Positions 1 through 7,518 of a stretch of DNA of 64,000 nt are shown in pieces (position 1 is the stretch's first letter; every line of letters starts with the position of its first letter). Where the stretch lies: assembly GCF_000383575.1 (NCBI RefSeq), contig NZ_KB911579.1, positions 1,308,221 to 1,372,220 on the forward strand. Direction: 5' to 3'. Position numbers and translations under genes: made by a program. Under the pieces are notes generated by a model. That model saw nothing but the letters and a program-made list of their open reading frames with translations. It ran no database searches and had not been told where the DNA came from. This DNA is from Salinispora oceanensis (GTDB taxonomy: Bacteria; Actinomycetota; Actinomycetes; Mycobacteriales; Micromonosporaceae).

Positions 1-309
1 GTGGAGGAGTTCAGCTCCCCAGCGGCGGTCGCGGCGTTACCGGGCCTCCTAGCCGACATCACCGCGACCCCCGAACTTCGCGACAGACTCCTCTCCGCGT
101 TCTTAGCCCCGGCCAAGGCCCGCCTCCTGGTGGTGTTCGACCGAGCGCAAGCGCAGGGTGAAACCGGCGGCGACGTCCCTGTTGAGCTGGTCCTGGACAT
201 GCTCGTCGGCACGGTCCTCCTTCACCTGGGCGTCCTCGGACAACCCAGTGATGCCCTACTGGCCTCTCACATCGCCACCACCATTGCCAAAGGAATCGAG
301 GTTCGATGA
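1..309 (+). CDS. TetR/AcrR-type regulator, C-terminal part (5' end outside window)
   Basis: The 102 residues are all-helical and rich in Ala and Leu, like the ligand-binding C-terminal half of TetR regulators. No DNA-binding HTH is present, so the gene very probably begins before base 1 and the GTG at base 1 is an internal codon. The stop codon overlaps the start of the next gene (ATGA at 306-309), so the two are translationally coupled and the membrane protein is a plausible target or partner. The family call rests on composition and helix pattern only. Confidence 0.5.
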   Translation: MEEFSSPAAVAALPGLLADITATPELRDRLLSAFLAPAKARLLVVFDRAQAQGETGGDVPVELVLDMLVGTVLLHLGVLGQPSDALLASHIATTIAKGIEVR

Positions 310-680
310 ACGGATGGTTGCTGGCCGGTGGCTCGCTCGCGTGCGTCACCGGCCTCATTCACGCCATCGGCGGTGGGCTCGATACGGTGCGCCCCCTGCT
401 TGGCAGCGGCATCCCCGACGAGCCGAAGCGAACGTTGCACGCCGTCTGGCACATGGTCACCGTCGACTTGCTACTCAGTGGAGTAGCCCTGCTTGGCCTC
501 GGCCTGGCCAGCGCTTCCAACGCGCCACTCGTACTGTTCATCGGGGCACGCTTCCTCGCCTACTCCGCAACGTTTATGGTGATCACCTTCCGAGTCGGAT
601 GGCCACGGCCCTTACTCCGGCTGCCCCAGTGGATACTTCTGCTTCCGGTGGCGATCCTGACCGGGGCGGGAATGACATGA
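306..680 (+). CDS. Small four-helix integral membrane protein
   Basis: This 124-residue protein has four hydrophobic segments, at about residues 3-24, 48-70, 74-95 and 103-122, and short loops. A conserved-looking histidine motif (HAVWHMVT) precedes the second helix. It starts inside the stop codon of the upstream TetR-like gene. I do not recognise the family. Similar small membrane proteins coupled to TetR genes are common in actinomycetes, but no function can be assigned. Confidence 0.65.
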   Translation: MNGWLLAGGSLACVTGLIHAIGGGLDTVRPLLGSGIPDEPKRTLHAVWHMVTVDLLLSGVALLGLGLASASNAPLVLFIGARFLAYSATFMVITFRVGWPRPLLRLPQWILLLPVAILTGAGMT

Positions 681-808
681 ACAGCCGTAATCCTGGGTGC
701 AGGCGGGCCCCACACTGCCGACCCTTTCCCTGGCACCACAAGGTTGGCCTGGGCATTCCCATCGACGATCACCCGCCTTGGACCTGAAGTCCGATCATTC
801 ACAGGGGC

Positions 809-839
809 TTAACAGGGACCGCCTACAGTCATCTATAGG
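809..839 (+). promoter_or_regulatory. Candidate promoter of the secreted repeat protein
   Basis: TTAACA (809-814) resembles a -35 box and TATAGG (834-839) a -10 box, with a 19 bp spacer (18 bp if CTATAG at 833 is used). A GGAGG ribosome-binding site at 865-869 lies 5 bases before the GTG at 874. This is pattern recognition only. Confidence 0.35.
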
Positions 840-873
840 AATCAAAAGACCCATCGTGTCAACTGGAGGTTTT

Positions 874-1347
874 GTGCGCTCCGTTCGTCAGACCGCGTCC
901 CGCCTGATCGCCACTGTCGCCTTGGTCGTCGCTGGCCTGGGTACCGTGCCGGCCGCTGCTCACGGTGCCGAGCACCCCACCGAATCGGCCACACAGGTGA
1001 GTGGCTTTTGGGCCTGTTCTGTACCATCCGGGTATACCTACTCTTCCGTGCGGCGGGAGTTGGGTGTCTGCAGCCCCAGCGGCTTCGCCAACTCCTACTA
1101 CGTCGTCGCCCCCAGCGACGGAATCTGGACCTGCACGGTGCCGTACGGATACACCTACTCGTCCGTACGAAGCCAACTGAGCGTCTGCTCGACCAGCGGC
1201 TTCGCCAACTCCTACTACCTTCGGGTGCCCCAAACCGGAATTTGGGCCTGCACCGTACCGCCCGGCTTCTCTTACACCGATGTCCGGCGGCAGTTGGCCG
1301 TTTGCACCCCCAATGGTTTCGCCAACTCCTATCGCCTGGTCGGCTGA
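874..1347 (+). CDS. Secreted protein with three 39-residue Cys-pair repeats
   Basis: The 157-residue product has an N-terminal signal peptide: basic start (VRSVRQTASR), hydrophobic core, and an Ala-rich cleavage region near residue 30. The mature part is three tandem repeats of about 39 residues. Each has a W-x-C near its start, a VP-x-G-(Y/F) turn, a (Y/D)-x-x-VR-x-x-L helix-like stretch, a second Cys (VC) and the signature GFANSY. With two Cys per repeat, one disulfide per repeat is plausible. The GTG at 874 was chosen for its GGAGG site. It could be a carbohydrate-binding, inhibitor or antimicrobial protein, but I recognise no family and give no function. Confidence 0.75.
   Translation: MRSVRQTASRLIATVALVVAGLGTVPAAAHGAEHPTESATQVSGFWACSVPSGYTYSSVRRELGVCSPSGFANSYYVVAPSDGIWTCTVPYGYTYSSVRSQLSVCSTSGFANSYYLRVPQTGIWACTVPPGFSYTDVRRQLAVCTPNGFANSYRLVG
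1003..1344 (+). repeat. Three tandem coding repeats (117 bp period)
   Basis: Units lie at 1003-1119, 1120-1236 and 1237-1344, the last three codons short. The protein sequences of the units are very similar, and the GFANSY block is encoded by almost identical DNA in each. They are internal duplications of one small disulfide module. Confidence 0.85.
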
Positions 1348-1672
1348 GTAATCGTCAACAACATCCTTGGCCCGGAAAGTGGCAGTCAGCGGCCTTGACC
1401 CCAATGCTGTTTGAATAGAAGCGACCGACAACAGGTCCTAGATCGGGACAGTCGGGGTAACCGCAGCCAGCAAGGTGGGCATGAGCTCCTTAATCACCGA
1501 GGTTCTTTCGATGGTGATCTACAGAGTCTCATGCCCATCTTGTCGTCGTCGCTCGAACGAGCCGGGTCACGCTCACCCCGCCGCCAAGGCCGGCTTCCCC
1601 CGTAACGGCGCGACAGGCCTCCCGACCGTCCCGCAGCCGCAGCACGGCAGGGCTACTCGACCGACTACCTGG
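1348..1672. other. Intergenic stretch with no supported gene
   Basis: There is no reading frame with family-like composition here. It separates the secreted-repeat gene from the convergent enoyl-CoA hydratase gene. A plus-strand frame around 1475-1729 contains CPSC, but it lacks a ribosome-binding site and runs antisense into the hydratase, so I do not call it. Confidence 0.5.
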
Positions 1673-2524
1673 CTACCCGTTGCGGTCCATGAAGCCTTCG
1701 AGGTCGAGTTCACCAGCACGAGTCTGTAGGCCGGCGTCGAGGTATCGGCGAGTCCTCTCCAACGCTTCGTCGGGTGCCGGGTACACGAGTCCGAGCGCTT
1801 GTCCCTCCGCGGCCAATCCGGCTTCCAGGGTGTCGCCGCCGGTTGCGGCGTCGATCGCCGTCTTGGCGGCGGTGATCTGTTGTGGAGTGAGGGCGGTGAT
1901 CCGGTGGGCGAGGTCGTCGACGAAGGCGTCGAGTTGCGCGGGTGGGAGGGCCCGGTTGATCCAGCCGTACTTCTCGGCGGTGTCGGTGTCGTGCAGGCCG
2001 GCCCCGAGGATCGCTTCCAGTGCGCGTGAGCGGCCGATCAGCCGGGACAACAGCTGGGTTCCGCCGCCGCCGGGGATGATGCCGATGCGCGTCTCCAGCT
2101 GGGACATCCAGGTCTGTCCCGCCGCGGCGAACCGCATGTCCATCGCGGTGGCCAGCTCGTTGCCACCGCCGCGTAGACGTCCCCGCAGCTTCGCGATCGT
2201 CACCTGGGGTAGGGACCGGATCGACAGCATAAGGTGCTGCATGGGGTTGAGCGCAGGTGCGCCGGTGTCCTCGGCGCCCAGCTGCATAAAGCCCTCAGCA
2301 TCAAAGGCGAAGGCCATGTCGACGTGCGCGGCGAAGAAGTCCGGATCATCGCTCTGCACGATGATGACCCGCACCTGGTCGTCGTCGCGGACGGTGCGGA
2401 CGAATCGCTTCAACTCCGGCACCAACGTCGCGTCGAGCAGGTTCACGGGCGAGTTGGCCAGGGTTACCCAGGCGATGCCGTCGTCGACCTTGACCCGCAT
2501 CGCGGTGTAGTCCGTGTAGTTCAT
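1673..2524 (-). CDS. Enoyl-CoA hydratase/isomerase family protein
   Basis: The protein has 283 residues, the usual crotonase length. The oxyanion-hole and active-site block GGGNELATAMD carries Glu123. SQLETRIGIIPGGGGTQ carries Glu144. These are the two catalytic glutamates of classical enoyl-CoA hydratases, so the enzyme is probably active in hydration of an unsaturated acyl-CoA in fatty-acid or side-chain beta-oxidation. The ATG at 2524 has GGGAG just upstream; longer in-frame starts have no such site. A MerR gene lies upstream in the same direction, and both genes carry the same operator-like sequence. Confidence 0.85.
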   Translation of the reverse strand: MNYTDYTAMRVKVDDGIAWVTLANSPVNLLDATLVPELKRFVRTVRDDDQVRVIIVQSDDPDFFAAHVDMAFAFDAEGFMQLGAEDTGAPALNPMQHLMLSIRSLPQVTIAKLRGRLRGGGNELATAMDMRFAAAGQTWMSQLETRIGIIPGGGGTQLLSRLIGRSRALEAILGAGLHDTDTAEKYGWINRALPPAQLDAFVDDLAHRITALTPQQITAAKTAIDAATGGDTLEAGLAAEGQALGLVYPAPDEALERTRRYLDAGLQTRAGELDLEGFMDRNG

Positions 2525-2631
2525 GTCGCACTCCCTTGGAAACGGCCGATTCTGCGTCGACCGGGGCTGGTGTGTTGCTGTCGCGGCAGGACGCCGTCTG
2601 CGGTGCACCCGTTCGCTCAGCAGCACCCACG

Positions 2632-2654
2632 CTAAAACCTGCCGTTGACGTCAA
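2632..2654 (-). promoter_or_regulatory. MerR-type operator/promoter element before the hydratase gene
   Basis: On the minus strand this reads TTGACGTCAACGGCAGGTT and onward. It matches 18 of 23 positions of the element before the merR gene (3228-3250). TTGACG is a good -35 box and the partly palindromic core after it is the usual MerR position. It lies about 110 bp before the hydratase start, which suggests direct control by the adjacent MerR. Confidence 0.5.
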
Positions 2655-2780
2655 AGGCAAGATTGAGTGAGTGAGATCACCATGCCGCACGGACTTTAAG
2701 ATGCCGACTAGGCATGAGTTGTTCCGCGAGGGGCGGGCTGTCACACCCCGCGCACTACGGGATGACGCAAGCCCAGCAGG

Positions 2781-2803
2781 GCCGGCTCGCGAAGCGAGCC
2801 GGC
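2781..2803 (-). terminator. Stem-loop after merR
   Basis: GCCGGCTCGC, loop GAA, then GCGAGCCGGC forms a perfect 10 bp stem just past the merR stop codon. There is no T-run, as is common for actinobacterial terminators. Confidence 0.5.
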
Positions 2804-2820
2804 AACCGAATCTTGGCTGA

Positions 2821-3171
2821 TCAGCTAGCGGGAGCAACCTGGGTCGCGGCGATGATCTCGTCAAGGCGGTCCCGGGTTCGCGACAGCTCGCGCAGTTGGG
2901 TGTCGAGGCGCTCCCGTTCAGCCGTGAGCCGCGTCATCATCTCGGGGGTGGCGAAACCAGTATTGACGCAGGGCAGGATCCCCGCGATGACCTTGCTAGT
3001 CAGACCGGCGCCGTACAACGACTGAATCAATCTCACTCGCTCCACCGCGACGGCCGGGTAGTGCCGCTGTCCGCCCGCACTACGGGCAGAAGACAACAGC
3101 TGCTGCTCCTCGTAGTAGCGCAGCGCGCGAGTGCTCACACCCGTCGCGGCCGCGACCTCGCCGATCCGCAT
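2821..3171 (-). CDS. MerR-family transcriptional regulator
   Basis: This 116-residue protein begins MRIGEVAAATGVSTRALRYY, the classic MerR winged-helix start. A wing (GGQRHYP) and a coiled-coil dimerisation helix at about residues 75-110 follow. The ATG at 3171 was preferred over 3213 because it starts the domain exactly. No conserved Cys metal site is visible beyond one Cys (residue 68), so the effector is probably not a classic metal. The gene lies upstream of the hydratase gene with a shared operator motif, so it probably controls itself and that gene. Confidence 0.85.
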   Translation of the reverse strand: MRIGEVAAATGVSTRALRYYEEQQLLSSARSAGGQRHYPAVAVERVRLIQSLYGAGLTSKVIAGILPCVNTGFATPEMMTRLTAERERLDTQLRELSRTRDRLDEIIAATQVAPAS

Positions 3172-3227
3172 CTGTGTCCTCCCCGCCGGTCGACGGCGAA
3201 CCGGAGCGGTCACGCCGTGACGGTCGA

Positions 3228-3250
3228 CCTTAACCTGACGTTCACGTCAA
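3228..3250 (-). promoter_or_regulatory. MerR-type operator/promoter element before merR
   Basis: The core TGACGTTCACGTCA (3236-3249) is a perfect inverted repeat with 6 bp arms and a 2 bp centre. On the minus strand it begins at a TTGACG -35-like box about 57 bp before the merR start. A related element stands before the downstream hydratase gene. Confidence 0.55.
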
Positions 3251-3387
3251 TGATACAGGGAGGCTCGGCCCACGCGGCCCTGCTGCTCACGACCCCGATG
3301 GGCCCAGATCGAACGGCGTCTTGACGGCCTAGCCGAGCCGCTGCCAACGGTGGCATAGCGCCCAAGGACCAGGTCGACCAGATCCCG

Positions 3388-3645
3388 GTGCTGAAGACCG
3401 AGCCCCCGGGAGCTGATCGCCGGCGGGCAGGCGGTCGCCGACGGCTGCGCCTGTCTTGTCGCCGAAGGTCGCCCGCCGGGTCAGCACACACTTCAGCGGC
3501 GGTACGACCGGCGAGCCCGTGGCCTATGGCGCGGTAGCCTGCCAGCGCTCAAGGCACTCACCAACCGGGAACGCGACGTGCTGTGGCTCGTTGACGCGGG
3601 GCGATCCAACCCGGAGATCGCAGCGGAGCTCCGTCTCGTGGAAAG
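3388..3645 (+). pseudogene. LuxR-type response-regulator remnant
   Basis: From 3407 one frame reads RELIAGGQAVADG, typical of the end of a NarL-type receiver domain. It then runs to ALTNRERDVLWLVDAGRSNP and EIAAELRLVES, the LuxR-type HTH. The preceding VLKTEPP (3388-3406) is in another frame, so there is a frameshift in the C-run near 3403-3407. The N-terminal receiver and the end of the HTH are missing. The fragment runs antisense to the 3' end of the PAP2 gene, so a recombination joint probably lies near 3645. Confidence 0.7.
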
Positions 3646-4350
3646 CAGCCGACCCAAGCCGGGCCTTTCCCGCAGCGAGCCGACCAGCCTGGCTACCGGG
3701 CGGACCAGCAGCCCCGACACGATCAGCGTCACCGCCGCACCGATCAGGAACCCGGCCGCCACGTCGTGCGGATAGTGCACACCGACGAAGATCCGAGAGA
3801 AGCCGGCCAGCACGGCGAGCGGCAGCGCGAGCAAGCCCAACCGCCAGGAGACCAGGAAGATCGCTACGGCCAGCCCAAAGGCGATCGTGCTGTGGTTGCT
3901 GGGAAATGACCAGTCCCCAGGCGATGGGCACCTCGCCGCGATGATCGGCAAGCCCGAGAACGTCCGGCAGGGGCGCTCCGCGTCCAGATAGGTCTTGGCC
4001 CACTCGCTGATGCCGTAGGCGAGCACCACAGCGAACCCAGCGACCAACGTCAGCGCCATCAGCCGGGTCGGCCCTCGACGAGCGTGCCGGAAGACCAACA
4101 ACCAGGTCGCCGCCAGGAGAACGATGCCGAGATCGGTGAAGTGCGCCATGAACCCCTGGACGATGCCGGGGGTGGTGTCGGCCCACTCGACGATATCGAG
4201 GTACCACTCGCCGACGATATCCGGGACATCTTTGATTCCGTCGGCACCGACGCCGGCAGCCGCCTGAGCCGGGTTCGGGGCTGCGGCGGCCACCGCTGTC
4301 AGCACCACCGCAGCTACGGCAGGGGCCATGTACTGCGGTTTCGTCCTCAT
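3493..4350 (-). CDS. PAP2-family membrane phosphatase
   Basis: This 285-residue protein has a signal-like N-terminus and several transmembrane helices. The three phosphatase motifs are present: K119-x6-R126-P127, P150-SNH (PSxH type, with catalytic His153), and S185-R with H192 and D196. It should dephosphorylate a lipid or polyprenyl phosphate on the outer membrane face. The last 45 or so residues are basic, disordered and encoded antisense to the LuxR remnant, so the natural C-terminus has probably been replaced by read-through into foreign DNA. It overlaps the upstream gene by 4 bp (ATGA). Confidence 0.8.
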   Translation of the reverse strand: MRTKPQYMAPAVAAVVLTAVAAAAPNPAQAAAGVGADGIKDVPDIVGEWYLDIVEWADTTPGIVQGFMAHFTDLGIVLLAATWLLVFRHARRGPTRLMALTLVAGFAVVLAYGISEWAKTYLDAERPCRTFSGLPIIAARCPSPGDWSFPSNHSTIAFGLAVAIFLVSWRLGLLALPLAVLAGFSRIFVGVHYPHDVAAGFLIGAAVTLIVSGLLVRPVARLVGSLRERPGLGRLLSTRRSSAAISGLDRPASTSHSTSRSRLVSALSAGRLPRHRPRARRSYRR

Positions 4351-4763
4351 ATCCCCATCCCCTGATCCGGCACCACCATCCCGTTCGCGGTGTTCGTTCC
4401 CATCGTAGGCGCCGGTAACCGTTGGGCTATTTGGCTGAAGTCAGGGGTGTACCCCCACCAAAGTAGGGCCGGGACCTTCGCCATCTCTTGTTGATCCCCG
4501 TAGCCAGCCCCGAGCACCGCGCCAAGGAACCCTGAGGCACGCCCGCCGCCCAGCTTGGAACCGAAGTCGCGTCGGTCAGCAGCGCGGGTAGCCGACGGAA
4601 GGAAATGCTCTTTAACCACCTTTTCCGCGACCCCGGAGTGATGCAGGATGGCGGCAACCGGAGCCGCGGCGATGACACTGACGAAAACTGCAAATCCCGG
4701 TGGCATCGCTGAAACGGCATTCAGTAATACAAAGAACGCCGTAGACCGATCCAGACCAACCAA
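4347..4763 (-). CDS. Hypothetical protein with one membrane segment
   Basis: The 138-residue frame has one hydrophobic segment at about residues 9-40 and a Gly-rich soluble tail (GSKLGGGRASGFLGAVLGAGYG). It overlaps the PAP2 start by 4 bp, which supports coupled translation. The assumed start is a TTG without a clear ribosome-binding site, and the true start may be an internal ATG. I do not recognise the family. Confidence 0.45.
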   Translation of the reverse strand: MVGLDRSTAFFVLLNAVSAMPPGFAVFVSVIAAAPVAAILHHSGVAEKVVKEHFLPSATRAADRRDFGSKLGGGRASGFLGAVLGAGYGDQQEMAKVPALLWWGYTPDFSQIAQRLPAPTMGTNTANGMVVPDQGMGI

Positions 4764-4802
4764 AACACGCCAGCCCTGACGCCCTTCAGTGACTACCCCT
4801 CG

Positions 4803-5285
4803 TCAGTCATCCTGGACGGTGAGCGCGTCGATCACCCGCATCGTGAGCTCGGGCTGGTTGATCCCGGCGGTTGCGAGCGCTCGCGGCACGACGCCCTCCT
4901 GGGCCCGCAGAATACCGAGCAACAGGTGTAGCGGTCGCAACTCACTCTGACGCTTGCCCAGACCACGCTCAAGGGCCAGTTTGGCCGAGGCACCGAGCTT
5001 GGTGGGACGGGCGTGACTCGCCCCGGGACGGGCCACCGCGCCGAAGGCGGCCAGGGAAACTCCGGCCACACCGAGACTCTGCTCGAACTCCCGCTGCAGC
5101 GCGGTACGAATGCTCTGGTAGTCGAGACCAGCCGCGCTCAGCACCTGCCGCGTGTTCGCCTCCGGTTCCGCGGCTATCGCCAGGAGAAGGTGCTGAGCCT
5201 CAATGGATGCGGCACCTTCCTTCTGGGCCTCGGTCCCGGCCTGGTCGATGACGGCCTGCACGTACCTACGGATTGTCGTGGACAT
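4803..5285 (-). CDS. Clp N-terminal-domain protein without ATPase
   Basis: The 160 residues hold two Clp-N repeats, at about residues 3-60 (EAQHLLLAI) and 95-150 (RPLHLLLGILRAQEGVVPRAL), and no AAA+ module. Such proteins are often annotated as Clp ATPase subunits but can only act as adaptor or sensor proteins. The ATG at 5285 lies 2 bases after the stop of the upstream HTH gene. Its ribosome-binding site (AAGGAGG) is inside the last codons of that gene, so the pair is one transcript. Confidence 0.85.
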   Translation of the reverse strand: MSTTIRRYVQAVIDQAGTEAQKEGAASIEAQHLLLAIAAEPEANTRQVLSAAGLDYQSIRTALQREFEQSLGVAGVSLAAFGAVARPGASHARPTKLGASAKLALERGLGKRQSELRPLHLLLGILRAQEGVVPRALATAGINQPELTMRVIDALTVQDD

Positions 5286-5287
5286 GG

Positions 5288-5515
5288 TCAACGCCTCCTT
5301 AGTGCGACGCCGGCAGCAACAAGCCGCTTGGCATGCTTTTTGTGCACCGCCTGCCGTGTCACACCAAGCGCCTCCGCGACCTGCGGCCAACTCCAGCCGG
5401 ATCGCATGGCACGCTCCACGGCAGCATCTTCCAACTGGTCAGCCAGGCGCCGCAATGCCGTGACGGCGGCGAGTGCAGCGCCGGGATCCTCCGAGGACTG
5501 GACTTCAACCGACAT
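5288..5515 (-). CDS. Small HTH regulator paired with the Clp-N gene
   Basis: This 75-residue protein carries a helix-turn-helix at about residues 40-68 (SWPQVAEALGVTRQAVHKKH). The order HTH then Clp-N is a recurrent actinobacterial gene pair. The HTH protein probably autoregulates the pair through the palindrome just upstream, with the Clp-N protein modulating it. The start at 5515 lies 7 bases after a -10-like box, so the transcript may be leaderless. Confidence 0.8.
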   Translation of the reverse strand: MSVEVQSSEDPGAALAAVTALRRLADQLEDAAVERAMRSGWSWPQVAEALGVTRQAVHKKHAKRLVAAGVALRRR

Positions 5516-5522
5516 GCGAGCA

Positions 5523-5551
5523 ACCTTAGTTGACTAGTAATAATAGTCAAC
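5523..5551 (-). promoter_or_regulatory. Palindromic operator and promoter of the HTH/Clp-N pair
   Basis: GTTGACTA (5529-5536) and TAGTCAAC (5544-5551) form a perfect inverted repeat with a 7 bp spacer. On the minus strand TTGACT inside the repeat is a -35 box. TAAGGT (5528-5523) is a -10 box 16 bp later. The predicted start site is at or next to the ATG at 5515. Confidence 0.6.
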
Positions 5552-5692
5552 CAATGTTGCTCTGAGCAGGACGCCAACCGCGAGTCCCCTGGTGACGGAC
5601 GACCACGTAGCTGTCGCGCAGCAGACCTCGACCTGGTCAAGGAAGGGGGTCGCCCGGGATAGCGACTACAGGAGCCGCGCACCCGGCTTGGG

Positions 5693-5987
5693 TTAGCCGA
5701 CGCCCTTAACCGTGGTCCGGGAGCGTCTGCGGCGCACGACCCGAGAGAGCAGAATCGGCAACACCAGACAGACCTGGACCGCAGTGCACCAGCAACACGC
5801 CGGCCAGAGTGGGGCCGCCCAGTCGTGGGCAACTCGCCGGGGCGCCAATGTCGATGACGAACGGCTGCACCAGCGCGCGGACGATGGGGTAGACGGCCAC
5901 GACGAAGCCACCGCATCCCACCAGGTCACGCCAGGTCACGCCACCAGTGGCGGCTGCCGCAGGGGACGGTTCCGCGACAGCGAGCAC
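5693..5987 (-). pseudogene. Probable frameshifted two-helix membrane protein
   Basis: From 5987 one frame encodes a plausible membrane segment (VGCGGFVVAVYPIVRALVQP). After about 5845 a neighbouring frame encodes a second one (VQVCLVLPILLSRVV) followed by a basic tail that ends at 5693. Neither frame alone looks like a whole protein; joined, they give about 97 residues with two helices. A tandem duplication of CCAGGTCACG at 5921-5940 lies within the gene. It may be a broken partner of the DUF2975-like gene upstream, and no sequencing check is possible here. Confidence 0.35.
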
Positions 5988-6064
5988 CGGTCAAAGCGAT
6001 CTGGACGAGTGGTGGTTCGAGTTCGGGCTGGCCCGGTGACCAGGCTCGTCTGGCGCTCGCGCCA

Positions 6065-6757
6065 TCACACCAGCCTGGCCACCTCGGCTCGCAGCCGCAC
6101 ACCCTGCCGAAACACCTCGGCCAGCAACAGCACAGTCGCACCGATCGCCAGCGGCACGAACGAGAATGAGAAGGCGACGTCAACGATGCCAGCCGCGGCG
6201 GAGCGGGCGACGATGGCCTTGTGAGCGGCGAAACCGAGCAACTGGACAGCGCTACCGCCAACCGCCACCACCAGGCCGATGCTGACTATTCGACGGACGT
6301 TGGCAGTGGTGAACACCTCGCCGGTAGGCACCGTGCGGACAATCCGCCACAGCAGCCAGAGCACTAACAGGATCAATGCCTGCGCCGCGAGCTCCGGCCC
6401 GGCGATGCCGATCCGATCGTCCCACGTCGGCCCCCAAATCGAGAGTCGCATCGTCGGGGTGAACAGCTCGACCGGCGGCAGCCCGGTGGCGGCATCCCGA
6501 GTGCCGTCGGAGGTGTCCTTCCACGCGAACAGCTCGTGGTGCTCGTGCGCGGTAGCCTGCCACCGATCGCCGAACCCGTCGTCAGGCAGCACCGCAACAG
6601 ACAAAACCGGCTGTGGCGCGGGCATCGGGACCATGCCGCGCCCTAATTCCAGTCCCGACGAGCCAAGCAGAGCCGGCCACACGCCGAACACCAACACGGC
6701 CGCTGCGGCCGTACCGAGCAGTCCGGTCAGCAGGCGCACGCGCACTCTCACAGTCAT
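6065..6757 (-). CDS. DUF2975-like membrane protein
   Basis: This 230-residue protein has four hydrophobic segments: an N-terminal anchor, about residues 113-131, 148-171 and 186-212. A conserved-looking GEVFTTANVRRI stretch and the terminal LAEVFRQGVRLRAEVARLV are typical of DUF2975. A large extracytoplasmic loop separates helices 1 and 2. DUF2975 genes are usually followed by a tiny XRE-type HTH gene, which is absent here; a frameshifted membrane gene follows instead. The ATG at 6757 was chosen over a TTG further upstream. The role of the family is unknown to me. Confidence 0.65.
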   Translation of the reverse strand: MTVRVRVRLLTGLLGTAAAAVLVFGVWPALLGSSGLELGRGMVPMPAPQPVLSVAVLPDDGFGDRWQATAHEHHELFAWKDTSDGTRDAATGLPPVELFTPTMRLSIWGPTWDDRIGIAGPELAAQALILLVLWLLWRIVRTVPTGEVFTTANVRRIVSIGLVVAVGGSAVQLLGFAAHKAIVARSAAAGIVDVAFSFSFVPLAIGATVLLLAEVFRQGVRLRAEVARLV

Positions 6758-6829
6758 ACTCACCGACGCTCTCTCATCGACTCTCGTTGTGGCCTCGAGC
6801 GTGCATAGCGAAGATCGATAAGTCAACGA

Positions 6830-7159
6830 TGGTGCTCCGCCGCCCAGCAGGCCATGGGCTAGCAGAAGATCGGGCCGCCATCGGCCATCACTCGCTGCGG
6901 GAGATCACCCGAGAGCAGGTCCTCAACGCCCTGCCGCCCTCCGGAAGCGCGCGTTCCACCGCAGGGCAGGGCCTCAAGTCCAGCTGCCGGCTGCTCAAGG
7001 GCCGCAAAGTGCTGTTCACCGAGCCATCCTCGACGAGGCCCACGCCACCGGCGGCGACGTCCGCCGCCTCGCCGACCTGTTCGGCCTGAGCATCCAAGCC
7101 GGCACCCGCTACACCCCGTCCTGGATCACCCCGACCTCACCAGCGACGAGCACGCCTGA
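6830..7159 (+). pseudogene. Integrase remnant 1 (two frameshifts)
   Basis: One frame reads SLREITREQVLNALPPSGSA and LKSSCRLLKGRKVLFTEP, typical of the middle of actinobacterial integrases. It then shifts to ILDEAHATGGDVRRLADLFG and shifts again to VLDHPDLTSDEHA before a stop at 7157. The last two blocks match the usual C-terminal end of this integrase type, so an internal part is deleted as well. The element is clearly dead. Confidence 0.7.
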
Positions 7160-7207
7160 CCGAGAACACCGAAAGTCCGTCGCCGACAACCCGTCTGCGC
7201 TGCGAGG

Positions 7208-7518
7208 ATGCGGGGCGTGTCTGTGGGCTTCGTCTCCGGCGTCGAGCTGTCCCGCCGCCTTTACGACGACGCGGTCCAGCCCCTGCTGTCTCGTTACCTT
7301 CCCGGCCTCACCTACAGCGCAGCGTTGATCGGCGTGGGGTCCGAGGTCCTCGGCTTCGACACGCAGCGGTCCACCGACCATGACTAGGGTCCCCGGCTGC
7401 ACCTGTTCCTCACCGCCGACGACCTCGCCCGCCACGGCACCGGGATCGACGACCTGGGGTTGGTGTTCTGCCAGCCCAACGGGCGGCCCATCGACCCCCG
7501 GGCCGACCTGGACTGTCC
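7208..7518 (+). pseudogene. DUF4037 remnant with in-frame stop, fused to an integrase fragment
   Basis: From the ATG at 7208 the frame reads VELSRRLYDDAVQPLL, ALIGVGSEVLGFDTQRSTDH, then D-stop-GPRLHLFL. The TAG at 7385 sits where DUF4037 proteins have Trp (DHDWGPR). After about 7440 the same frame becomes LVFCQPNGRPIDPRADLD, a tyrosine-recombinase motif also seen at 13.3 kb. It ends exactly at the first copy of a 19 bp repeat. This is a mosaic of two dead genes. Confidence 0.7.

Noticed and set aside
1475..1729. Small plus-strand gene with CPSC motif
   Set aside because: No ribosome-binding site, no second Cys pair, and it overlaps the hydratase gene antisense.
6830..7159. Active integrase
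   Set aside because: Two frameshifts and missing middle part rule out function.
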